DNA of 64,000 nucleotides, taken from the NCBI RefSeq assembly GCF_013410405.1, contig NZ_JACCFK010000001.1, positions 1,550,001-1,614,000 on the forward strand. Reading direction: 5' to 3'. Below the pieces are notes generated by a model. That model was not told the origin of the DNA and made no database searches. It saw nothing but the letters and a program-made list of their open reading frames with translations. The stretch comes from Amycolatopsis endophytica. GTDB lineage: Bacteria > Actinomycetota > Actinomycetes > Mycobacteriales > Pseudonocardiaceae. A program made the translations under genes and the position numbers. Below, piece by piece: positions 27,696-35,887 of the stretch (positions are counted from its first letter, which is position 1; every line of letters starts with the position of its first letter).

Positions 27696-28985
27696 ATGCA
27701 CGACGCCCGCCTGCTGCTCGACCCCGACGCGAACGCGGCCGCCAAGCTGCGCCGTCGTGGGTACGTGCTCGACACCGACCACCTGGGCAAGCTGGTGAGC
27801 AGGCGATCCTCCGTGATCAGCGAGGGCGACCAGGCACGTGCCGAATCGAAGAAAGCCGCGGCCGAGGTCGGCGCCGCGGCCAAGCGCGGTGAGGACGTCA
27901 CCGAGCTGCGCGAGCGGGCCCGTGAGCTGAAGAACCGGATCGGCAGGCTCGAAGAGGAGCAGCGCGAGGTCGAGGCGGAGCTCACCGAGTTCCTGCTCGG
28001 CGTCCCGAACATCCCGCTGGACGAAATCCCGGACGGCGCCACCGAGGAGTTCGCCGAAGAGGTGCGCCGCGTCGGCGAACCGCCGGAGTTCGGGTTCGAG
28101 CCGCAGGACCACGTCGACCTCGGCGAGCGTGCCGGCTTCCTCGACCTGACGCGCGCGACCAAGCTGTCCGGGCCACGGTTCGCGGTGTTCAAGAACGCCG
28201 GTTCGCGCCTGCAGCGCGCGCTGGCGCAGTTCTTCCTCGACATCCACACCGGCGAACACGGGTACACCGAGTTCAGCCTGCCCTCGCTCGTCACCCGCCC
28301 GACCATGACCGGCACCGGTCAGCTGCCGAAGTTCGAAGAGGACCTGTTCCGCACCGGCGTGGCCGACCGGGAGCTGTTCCTCATCCCGACCGCCGAGGTG
28401 CCGCTGGTCAACCTGCATGCGGGCGAGATCCTGCCGCTGGAGGACCTGCCGCTGCGCTACACCGCGCACACGCCGTGCTTCCGCTCGGAGGCGGGTTCGT
28501 ACGGCAAGGACACCCGCGGCCTCATCCGGCAGCACGAGTTCTCCAAGGTCGAGCTCGTGCAGTTCGTCGAGGAGGAGCGCTCGCGCGAAGCGCTGGAGGA
28601 GATCCTGGCGCACGCCGAGACCCCGTTGCGGCGGCTGGGCCTGCCCTACCGCGTCATCAAGCTCGCGGCGGGCGACACCGGCTTCACGGCGCAGATCACC
28701 TTCGACATCGAAGTGTGGCTGCCCAGCCAGGGCACCTACCGGGAGATTTCGAGCGCCTCGGACACGGGCGCCTTCCAGGCGCGCCGCGCGAACATTCGCG
28801 GCAAGGGCAAGGACGGCAAGCGCGCCCAGATCGCGACGCTGAACGCCTCCGGCCTGCCGATCGGGCGCACCCTGGTGGCGCTGCTGGAGAACAACCAGCA
28901 GGCCGACGGGTCGATCCGGATCCCCGAGGCGCTGGTGCCCTACACCCGGTTCGAGGTCATCAACCCGGACGGCTCCACGTCCTGA
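27696..28985 (+). CDS. serS: Seryl-tRNA synthetase
   Basis: Class II synthetase that charges tRNA-Ser. The 429-residue protein has the N-terminal coiled-coil arm (about 25-105, rich in Glu/Arg/Lys), class II motif 2 in HTPCFRSEAGSYGKDTRG (about 258-275) and motif 3 in NASGLPIGRTLVALLENNQ (about 385-403). The usual Cys-containing serine-site loop reads ISSASDTGAFQARR, without cysteines. The ATG has CTGGAG 5 nt upstream. Synteny with Rv3834c next to Rv3835/Rv3836 homologues supports this being the housekeeping enzyme. Confidence 0.95.
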   Translation: MHDARLLLDPDANAAAKLRRRGYVLDTDHLGKLVSRRSSVISEGDQARAESKKAAAEVGAAAKRGEDVTELRERARELKNRIGRLEEEQREVEAELTEFLLGVPNIPLDEIPDGATEEFAEEVRRVGEPPEFGFEPQDHVDLGERAGFLDLTRATKLSGPRFAVFKNAGSRLQRALAQFFLDIHTGEHGYTEFSLPSLVTRPTMTGTGQLPKFEEDLFRTGVADRELFLIPTAEVPLVNLHAGEILPLEDLPLRYTAHTPCFRSEAGSYGKDTRGLIRQHEFSKVELVQFVEEERSREALEEILAHAETPLRRLGLPYRVIKLAAGDTGFTAQITFDIEVWLPSQGTYREISSASDTGAFQARRANIRGKGKDGKRAQIATLNASGLPIGRTLVALLENNQQADGSIRIPEALVPYTRFEVINPDGSTS

Positions 28986-29094
28986 CGCGTTTTCCGGGGG
29001 ACGCTCACGTGAGTGATCCCTGATGGTGTCAGTTTCACACCCCCGCTGAGCTGTGAACACCTGTCGTGGCTCAACAACGGGGAAGGAGCAAGCC

Positions 29095-29874
29095 ATGACT
29101 GGCACCATGCGTCCGGAAGAGCTCATGGAGAACGCCGTGGTGGACAACCACGGGAACAAGATCGGCAAGGTCGGCACGGTCTACGTCGCCGACGACACGC
29201 AGCAGCCGGAGTGGGTCACCGTCCGAACCGGACTGTTCGGCCACAAGGAGAGCTTCGTGCCGCTGCAGGGCGCCACGATGGACCGCGACGGGGTGCACGT
29301 GCGGGTGTCCAAGGAAAAGGTCTCCGAGGCGCCCCAGACCGACGGCGACCGGCATCTGTCCGAACAGGAAAGTGCCGAGCTGTACCGGTTCTACGACATG
29401 CCCGCCCCGCGCGCCAGCCGCGAGAACCGCGGCACGATGGGCGACCGCACCACCGAGCGCGCCACCACGCCGAAACCGCAGCCGGGTGCGCGCGGCAGGG
29501 CCGGTGAGTCGATGACCCGCTCCGAGGAGCGGCTCAACGTCGGCACCGAGCGCGTCGAAACCGGCAAGGTGCGGCTGCGCAAGTACACCGTCACCGAGGA
29601 GCAGCAGGTCAAGGTGCCGGTGACGCACGAAGAGGTGCGGCTGGAACGCGAGCCGATCACCGACGGCGACCGCACCGGCGCCCGGATCGCCGACGAGGAG
29701 CAGGAGGTCACCCTCCACGAGGAGCGGCCGAAGGTCGACAAGGAGACCGTGCCGGTGGAGAAGGTGCGCCTGGACAAGGAGACCGTCCGCGACGAGGAGA
29801 CGGTGTCCGGGCAGGTCCGCAAGGAGCGCGTCGAGATCGACGAGGACACCAAGGGCCGCCACAAGAACCGCTGA
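29095..29874 (+). CDS. PRC-barrel protein with DUF2382 stress domain
   Basis: A 259-residue, highly charged cytoplasmic protein. Residues 1-80 form a PRC-barrel (VVDNHGNKIGKVGTVYVAD, then GHKESFVPLQGA). A Pro/Arg-rich linker follows, and residues 145-255 form DUF2382 with repeated EERL, VPVTHEEVRLEREP and VDKETVPVEKVRLDKETV patterns as in YsnF/AvaK-type stress proteins. Such proteins are often under general-stress sigma factors; no clear promoter of that type was identified. The ATG has GGAAGGAG 7 nt upstream. A long palindrome lies just after the stop. Confidence 0.88.
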   Translation: MTGTMRPEELMENAVVDNHGNKIGKVGTVYVADDTQQPEWVTVRTGLFGHKESFVPLQGATMDRDGVHVRVSKEKVSEAPQTDGDRHLSEQESAELYRFYDMPAPRASRENRGTMGDRTTERATTPKPQPGARGRAGESMTRSEERLNVGTERVETGKVRLRKYTVTEEQQVKVPVTHEEVRLEREPITDGDRTGARIADEEQEVTLHEERPKVDKETVPVEKVRLDKETVRDEETVSGQVRKERVEIDEDTKGRHKNR

Positions 29875-29881
29875 CGACGAC

Positions 29882-29937
29882 CTTCCCCCACTGTGGCATC
29901 GGTGGCGTTCCACGCTACGAATGCCGCAGTGGGGAAG
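29882..29937. repeat. Long imperfect palindrome between convergent genes
   Basis: Arms 29882-29899 and 29921-29937 pair over 17 positions with one bulge and one mismatch; the 21-nt centre contains a further 4-bp hairpin (GTGG with CCAC). No T run follows on either strand. It may end transcription of the two converging genes or be a dispersed palindromic element. Confidence 0.8.
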
Positions 29938-29942
29938 CGCGC

Positions 29943-30848
<906 letters not shown>

Positions 30849-30854
30849 ACACCC

Positions 30855-30860
30855 ACCCTA
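30855..30860 (-). promoter_or_regulatory. -10 box of leaderless dehalogenase promoter
   Basis: TAGGGT on the minus strand, 6 nt before the GTG at 30848. Confidence 0.5.
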
Positions 30861-30871
30861 GGGGCTCGGCC

Positions 30872-31324
30872 TCAGCTGATCGAGACCGCGACGACGAGAC
30901 CCAGCGCCAGGTGCGCGGCCGCGACCACGACGCTCGCCGGGGCGAACTGGTCGCTTTGCATGGTCGCCTTCACGTCGATCCGGGTCGACCACTCCAGCAG
31001 CCGCACCGCCAGCACCTGCACGATGATGCCGAGCAGGCCGTAGACCAGCGAGGTGATCAGGCCCTCGGTGAGGTCACTGGCCGAGTTGAAGATCGCGATG
31101 ACCACGATGAACGCCATCGACAGCATCCCGGACGCGGTCACGATCACCGCGTTCGGCAGACCACGGCGCACCAGGTCGGACAGCTTGCCCGGGGTGGTCC
31201 AGTCGATCGCGTAGAACCCGACCAGCATCAGCAGCAGCCCGATGACGCCGTACAGCAGGATCGCGCCGATCCCGCGCACGAGATCGGAACCGAACGTCTC
31301 GGACAGCGCGAGGGTGTGGGTCAC
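30872..31324 (-). CDS. DUF350 membrane protein (YjfL-like)
   Basis: A 150-residue protein with four membrane helices (about 19-41, 59-82, 88-107, 128-149), matching the small DUF350 family. Between helices lies the conserved-looking NAVIVTASGMLSMAFIVVIA segment. It is the last gene of a three-gene operon with an ATP-grasp enzyme and an anchored repetitive protein, the same trio as YjfL-YjfC-YjfM or YgiB-YgiC relatives in enterobacteria. It may form the membrane platform of the module; function unknown. The GTG has GGGAGA upstream. Confidence 0.8.
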   Translation of the reverse strand: MTHTLALSETFGSDLVRGIGAILLYGVIGLLLMLVGFYAIDWTTPGKLSDLVRRGLPNAVIVTASGMLSMAFIVVIAIFNSASDLTEGLITSLVYGLLGIIVQVLAVRLLEWSTRIDVKATMQSDQFAPASVVVAAAHLALGLVVAVSIS

Positions 31325-31367
31325 GGGGTCTCCCAGTTCGATGGTGTGAGTGAACGCGGGTGGTTTA

Positions 31368-32534
31368 TCACGATTGCGGGATCCGGTGGGGGACGAACGC
31401 GGCCCCGTCGTCGGTGACCAGTCCCGCGGTCTCGCGGATGCCCAGTCCGGCCGAGGTGTCGCCGACGATCCACGCGCCCAGCGCCGGGCGGAACCCGTCG
31501 AACTCGGGCAGCGGGTCGAACGCCTGGTAGACGTAGCCCTCGGCGCCGTAGACGCCGCCCGTCTCGGTCTCGTACCCGGGCGCCACGATCTGCACGTTCG
31601 CGCCCTCGCGCCCCAGTTTGGGCTTGCGCACGTACTCGGTGAGGATGCCGGGCTGGTCGACGAACGCGGGCAGCAGGTTCGGGTGGCCGGGGTAGTTCTC
31701 CCACAGGATCGCCAGCAGTGTCTTGTTGGACAGCAGCATCTTCCACAGCGGCTCGACCCACAGGGTCTGCGGCAGCGACTGGGCGGCGAAGCGGCCGAAC
31801 TCCTCCTCGACCACCCACTCCCACGGGTAGAGCTTGACCACGGTGTTCATCGGGGCCTCTTCGAGGTCGACGAACCGCTTGAGCACCGGATCCCAGCCGA
31901 TCTCCTCGATGGCGAGCCCGACGGTGTCCAGCCCCGCCTCGGCCGCGGTCTCCTGCAGGTAGGAGGTGGTGATGTGGTCCTCGCCCGTGGGGTCGGCGCT
32001 GGACCAGGTGAAGTACAGCTCGTTGGTGGGCAGCTGCCCGCGGATCTCCTGCCAGCGCTCGACGAGGCGCTCGTGCACGGAGTTCCACTGGTCGTCGTCC
32101 GGGAAGACCTCGGTCTTCCAGTGCCACTGCAGCACCGCGGCCTCCAGCAGGGAGGTCGGGGTGTCGGCGTTGTACTCCAGCAGCTTCGCCGGGCCGCGGC
32201 CGTCGTAGCGCAGGTCGAAGCGGCCGTAGACGTGCGGATCGCGACGCTTCCAGGATTCGGCGATGTGCGGCCACACCCATTCCGGGATGCCGAACTCGCG
32301 GTAGCGCTCGGTCAGGACGACGTTGTCGACGGCCTCCAGGCACATCGAGTGCAGCAGTTCGACGTCGGCTTCGAGGCTGAGCACCTCGTCCATCTCCAGG
32401 ACGTAGTGCACCGACTCGTCCCAGTACGGACGGTCCTGTCCGGAGCCGTAGCGGGCGGGCGTGCCGAACACGAGGCCCTGCTCTTCGACGATGCGCTGCC
32501 AGTCCCGCCGCGGCTGGGCGGTCCCCCTTCGCAC
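31368..32534 (-). CDS. Glutathionylspermidine-synthase-like ATP-grasp ligase (YgiC/YjfC-like)
   Basis: A 388-residue ATP-grasp enzyme related to the synthetase half of glutathionylspermidine synthase, forming amide bonds with ATP. Visible family segments are YGRFDLRYDGRGPAKLLEYN (about 103-122) with the ATP/Mg residues, TPTSLLEAAVLQWHW, YPWEWVVEEEFG, NKTLLAILWENYPGHPNLLP and EYVRKPKLGREGANV, the nucleotide-binding loop. It is alone, without the amidase domain of E. coli Gss. Its start is 1 nt after the stop of the upstream partner gene, implying coupling. Substrates are unknown. Confidence 0.88.
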   Translation of the reverse strand: MRRGTAQPRRDWQRIVEEQGLVFGTPARYGSGQDRPYWDESVHYVLEMDEVLSLEADVELLHSMCLEAVDNVVLTERYREFGIPEWVWPHIAESWKRRDPHVYGRFDLRYDGRGPAKLLEYNADTPTSLLEAAVLQWHWKTEVFPDDDQWNSVHERLVERWQEIRGQLPTNELYFTWSSADPTGEDHITTSYLQETAAEAGLDTVGLAIEEIGWDPVLKRFVDLEEAPMNTVVKLYPWEWVVEEEFGRFAAQSLPQTLWVEPLWKMLLSNKTLLAILWENYPGHPNLLPAFVDQPGILTEYVRKPKLGREGANVQIVAPGYETETGGVYGAEGYVYQAFDPLPEFDGFRPALGAWIVGDTSAGLGIRETAGLVTDDGAAFVPHRIPQS

Positions 32535-32535
32535 C

Positions 32536-33168
32536 CTAGGATCCCCCGCTCTTCCCGCCGGTGTCGCTGCTGCTCCCGCCGCTGCTCTTGCCGCTGATGC
32601 CGAAGCCTCCGCGCTGCACGGTCTTGCCGGAGTTGGTCTTGACCGTCGTGTTGCCGGAGGGCTTGGTGTAGCTGCCGCCGGACACGGGCTGGCCGACCGT
32701 GCCGGTGCCGCCGTAGTTGTAGCGGTACTGCGTCATCCCGCCACCGGGCAGCGGGATGAACCAGAACCCGCCGACGGCGTTGTACTGGCCGCCGTGGGTC
32801 CGGATGTAGTCGTCGTCGCAGTACTCGTCGGGCTGCACGACGTTGTTGCCGTCGGTGCAGACGGCGCTCACCTCGTTGCCGGTGCCCGCGATGTACCAGG
32901 TCGCGACCACGGCCACCAGGCCGACCGTCACGCCGCCGCCGATCAGCACCTTGCGCCGCGTGGCGGACTTGCGCTCCGCCTCGGCGCGGGCCTCCTGCTC
33001 GGCGATCTCCTGCCGCTCCTGCTCCGCCAGCGCCTGACGCCGGGCCCGTTGCTCGGCCAGCGTCGGTTCCCGCGGCTGGGACGTGGACGGGTCCTGGAAC
33101 CGCATCGACCCGCGCGGGGGCTCTTCTTCCGGGGGTCGCTGGCCGCCCGGCGCACCGTCGTCTGTCAT
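32536..33168 (-). CDS. Single-pass membrane protein with Gly/Ser/Thr-rich outer domain (YgiB/YjfM-like)
   Basis: A 210-residue protein. Residues 1-85 are cytoplasmic and charged with a Glu/Arg/Gln-rich predicted coiled coil (LAEQERQEIAEQEARAEAE). A membrane helix spans about 90-110. The outer part contains CTDGNNVVQPDEYCDDDYI and a glycine-rich tail with GGGMTQYRYNYGG and RGGFG. The RGGFG ending resembles DUF1190 proteins encoded with YgiC in E. coli. I infer it is the partner or substrate of the ATP-grasp enzyme. Low complexity makes formal homology uncertain. The ATG at 33168 is the first good start. Confidence 0.75.
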   Translation of the reverse strand: MTDDGAPGGQRPPEEEPPRGSMRFQDPSTSQPREPTLAEQRARRQALAEQERQEIAEQEARAEAERKSATRRKVLIGGGVTVGLVAVVATWYIAGTGNEVSAVCTDGNNVVQPDEYCDDDYIRTHGGQYNAVGGFWFIPLPGGGMTQYRYNYGGTGTVGQPVSGGSYTKPSGNTTVKTNSGKTVQRGGFGISGKSSGGSSSDTGGKSGGS

Positions 33169-33216
33169 CGCGCTCACCCTAACCACCCGAGGGGTGTCCC
33201 GTCCTCCGGACGCAGG

Positions 33217-33222
33217 CATTAT
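33217..33222 (+). promoter_or_regulatory. -10 box of leaderless Rv3835-like gene
   Basis: CATTAT, 7 nt before the ATG at 33230. Confidence 0.4.
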
Positions 33223-33229
33223 GGGGGCG

Positions 33230-34162
33230 ATGCTCGGAGATGGAGTGGAAAAAGGCACGCTGCGCACCCGGCTGGTGATGGCGGGTGTCTTTTTGGGCGC
33301 CATCCTGGCGTTGTCGCTGAGTGTCGCGTTCTCGTGGGGCGGGGCGGTCAGCGGCGGGGGCGAGGTCGAGGAGTCGCCCGAGGCGAAGGCCGCGTTCGCC
33401 GCGCCGCCGGGCAGTTGCGTCACCTGGACGATGCCGGACGTGTCGGACATCCACATCGTGCCGTGCGCGCAGCCGCACCTGTACGAGGTGACCGGTGTGG
33501 TCGACATCGGCGACAAGTACCCACCGGAGGCGCCGGCGCCGACGGTCGACCAGTGGCGGGACATCGCGCTGGAGCGGTGCAGTGAGGGCGTTTCGGCCTA
33601 CCTGGGCGCGGCGCTGGACCCGTTCGGCAAGTTCACGGTCAGCGCCCTGCGCCCCGGCAACGACGAGTGGGCCGACGGTGAACGCGAGATGCGGTGCGTG
33701 CTGCAGTGGGCCGCGCCCGGCGGGCAGCTGGAGCCGATCACCGGCAACGCGGCGGGCCAGTCGCAGGCGGCCGTATGGGAGCCGGGGACCTGTCTGGCGC
33801 TGGCGGGCAAGACGGTCGGCAACCCGATCGACTGCGCGCGGCCGCACTCCTACGAGATCGTCGCCACACTGGACCTCAAGACGAAGTTCGACGACGGCTA
33901 CCCGTCGCAGAACGACCAGAAGGCGTGGCTGGACACCGAGTGCAACAAAGCCGTGCAGGACTACGCGGGCGAGATCGATCTGGCGGCGCAGAAGCTGATC
34001 CTCGGGTGGGACGTGCGTGAGCAGGAGAGCTGGGACGTCGGTTCGACGCTGGTGAACTGCAAGGTCGGCGCGAAGCTGGAGGACAACAGCGGTCTGGCGC
34101 CGGTGACGGGCAGCATCCGCAAGGGCGGCACACCGCCGCCGTCCCCGAGCCCGGGCGGGTAG
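33230..34162 (+). CDS. Septum-formation family membrane protein (Rv3835-like)
   Basis: A 310-residue protein with a short cytoplasmic N-terminus, one membrane helix (about 15-37) and a large extracytoplasmic part with two repeats of the Septum_form type. Each repeat has a paired-Cys pattern: GSCVTWTMP with VPCAQPHLYEV, and GTCLALAGKT with DCARPHSYEI. The family is named from proteins implicated in septum formation; the molecular function is unknown. The Pro-rich tail is probably disordered. It lies 3 bp upstream of a minimal metalloprotease as in the Rv3835-Rv3836 pair. Confidence 0.88.
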   Translation: MLGDGVEKGTLRTRLVMAGVFLGAILALSLSVAFSWGGAVSGGGEVEESPEAKAAFAAPPGSCVTWTMPDVSDIHIVPCAQPHLYEVTGVVDIGDKYPPEAPAPTVDQWRDIALERCSEGVSAYLGAALDPFGKFTVSALRPGNDEWADGEREMRCVLQWAAPGGQLEPITGNAAGQSQAAVWEPGTCLALAGKTVGNPIDCARPHSYEIVATLDLKTKFDDGYPSQNDQKAWLDTECNKAVQDYAGEIDLAAQKLILGWDVREQESWDVGSTLVNCKVGAKLEDNSGLAPVTGSIRKGGTPPPSPSPGG

Positions 34163-34165
34163 ACG

Positions 34166-34516
34166 GTGCCGGTGGAGATGACGGCGGCCCGGTTCGAGGA
34201 ACTGGTGGCCGACGCGCTGGACGAGGTCCCCGGGGAACTCGCCGGCGCCATGGACAACGTGGTCGTGCTGGTGGAGGACCACAACGAGGAAGCGCCCGAC
34301 ATCCTTGGCCTCTACCACGGCGTCGCACTGACCGAGCGGACCAGCGACTACGGCGGCGTGCTGCCCGACCGGATCTCCATCTACCGGACGCCGATCCTGC
34401 GGATGTGCGAGTCCGAGGACCAGGTGGTGGAGGAAGTGCTGATCACGGTCGTGCACGAAATCGCGCACCACTTCGGCATCGACGACAGCCGCCTGCACGA
34501 ACTCGGCTGGGGCTAG
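34166..34516 (+). CDS. Minimal zinc metalloprotease (Rv3836-like)
   Basis: A 116-residue protein of the minimal zincin family (DUF1025/MMP-like). It has VVHEIAHHFGIDDSRLHELGW, a HExxHxxGxxD-type zinc motif near residue 95-105, and the family N-terminus ARFEELVADALDEVP. A conserved YRTPILR segment precedes the motif. Peptidase activity is likely but substrates are unknown. The GTG at 34166 or the ATG at 34178 may be the start. It is translationally close to the septum-formation gene. Confidence 0.88.
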   Translation: MPVEMTAARFEELVADALDEVPGELAGAMDNVVVLVEDHNEEAPDILGLYHGVALTERTSDYGGVLPDRISIYRTPILRMCESEDQVVEEVLITVVHEIAHHFGIDDSRLHELGWG

Positions 34517-34522
34517 CAGCAG

Positions 34523-34560
34523 CGAGGCGAGCCCGCCGGCCGGGCACCCCGCTTGCCTCG
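34523..34560 (+). terminator. Possible hairpin after the metalloprotease gene
   Basis: Arms 34523-34532 and 34551-34560 pair over 10 bp with one G-T pair. No T run follows, so termination is uncertain. The rest of the 159-bp gap up to 34675 holds the MFS promoter region (TACACT at 34649). Confidence 0.35.
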
Positions 34561-34675
34561 GAACTCCCCCACCCCTGCACGAAAGTCCTGATCAACTCGC
34601 TTCCCGCACCGCCCCCGTGGCAGCATACGAACACAGGGACACGGGGGATACACTGAGGGTGATCATGAAGGACCG

Positions 34676-35887
34676 ATGCCGGTTCGGCGGCTGACCTGGC
34701 TGCTGTCGGCCAACGCGGTGGGCAACCTGGCCGACGGGATCGGCAAGGTGGCCTTCCCGCTGCTGGCCGCGACCCTGACCCGCGACCCGCTCCAGATCGG
34801 GGCCCTCTCGGCCACCCAGTTCCTGCCCTGGCTGCTGTTCGGCGTGCTCGCCGGGACGCTCGCGGACCGCGTCGACCGCAGGCGGGCCGTCATCCTCGCC
34901 AACGTCGGGCGCGCGGTGGTCGTCGGCGCCACGGCGCTGCTCGTGTACACCGGGGCGCTCACGATCTGGCTCGTTTACGTCGCCGCGCTGCTGCTGGGCG
35001 CGGCGGAGACCGTCGCGGAGAGCGCGGGCAACGCGATGATCCCGGCCCTGGCCCGCCCGGACCAGCTGGAGAGCGCGAACAGCAAGTTCCAGGCCGCGGA
35101 GATCCTGGGCCAGACGTTCCTGGGCGGGCCGGTCGGCAGCCTCACGTTCGCGGTGTTCGCCGCGTTCCCGTTCCTGCTGAACTCGGCGGGCTTCGCGATC
35201 GCCGCCGCGCTGCTGCTCGGCCTCGCGGGCGGTTTCCGCCCGAAGGCACCCGCCGAACCGACCCGGTTGCGCACCGACCTCGTCGACGGCCTCCGCTGGC
35301 TGCTGCACCACCCGCTGCTGCTCCGCCTGGTGATCGTCGCCGGGCTGATCAGTTTCACCAGTGAGCTGGCCCAGGCCCAGCTGGTGCTGTACGCGCTCGA
35401 AGACCTCGGCTTGAGCGAGGCCGCGTTCGGGCTGTTCACGTTCGTCGGCGGTATCGGCGGGCTGATCGGCGCCGCCGTGGCGCCCCGTCTGGTGCGGCGC
35501 GCCGGACGGCGGCCGGTGCTGGTCAGCGGCATCGTCGCGGGTGGTCTCGGCTTCGGCGCGATGGGCCTGGTGCATCAGCCGGTCGCGTCGGCGGCGCTGT
35601 TCGGCCTGTTCGCGGCCGCCGTCGTGGCGGTGAACGTCGTGCTGGCGACCGCCCGCCACACGCTGGTGCCGGGCGAACTGCTCGGCCGTGTGCTGGGGGT
35701 GTGGCGGACGGTCGTGTGGGGTGCGATCCCGCTCGGCGCCCTGCTCGGGGGCGCGTTGACGCAGGTGCTGGGCAGTGCGAGCGCGACGTTCGCGGTGTCC
35801 GGCGCGGCGCAGATCGCGCTGGCCGCGCTCGCCGCGCTCCTGCTGTGGCGCTTTTCCCTCGAACGCGAGGCGGTCAGCTCTTCCTGA
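34676..35887 (+). CDS. MFS transporter (MFS_3/enterobactin-exporter-like)
   Basis: A 403-residue, 12-helix major facilitator of the EntS/MFS_3 type. The loop 2-3 motif is GVLAGTLADRVDRRRAVI (about 59-76), and NSKFQAAEILGQTFLGGPVG is a family-typical helix 5 region. It lacks a periplasmic domain. Substrate unknown; relatives export siderophores or macrolides. The ATG at 34676 has GAAGGA upstream. Its 3' end overlaps the convergent acyl-CoA synthetase by 14 bp. Confidence 0.85.
   Translation: MPVRRLTWLLSANAVGNLADGIGKVAFPLLAATLTRDPLQIGALSATQFLPWLLFGVLAGTLADRVDRRRAVILANVGRAVVVGATALLVYTGALTIWLVYVAALLLGAAETVAESAGNAMIPALARPDQLESANSKFQAAEILGQTFLGGPVGSLTFAVFAAFPFLLNSAGFAIAAALLLGLAGGFRPKAPAEPTRLRTDLVDGLRWLLHHPLLLRLVIVAGLISFTSELAQAQLVLYALEDLGLSEAAFGLFTFVGGIGGLIGAAVAPRLVRRAGRRPVLVSGIVAGGLGFGAMGLVHQPVASAALFGLFAAAVVAVNVVLATARHTLVPGELLGRVLGVWRTVVWGAIPLGALLGGALTQVLGSASATFAVSGAAQIALAALAALLLWRFSLEREAVSSS

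Noticed and set aside
28986-29094. Regulatory RNA or riboswitch between serS and the PRC-barrel gene.
   Set aside because: Only a 10-bp CTCACGTGAG palindrome is present and no known riboswitch features could be recognised.
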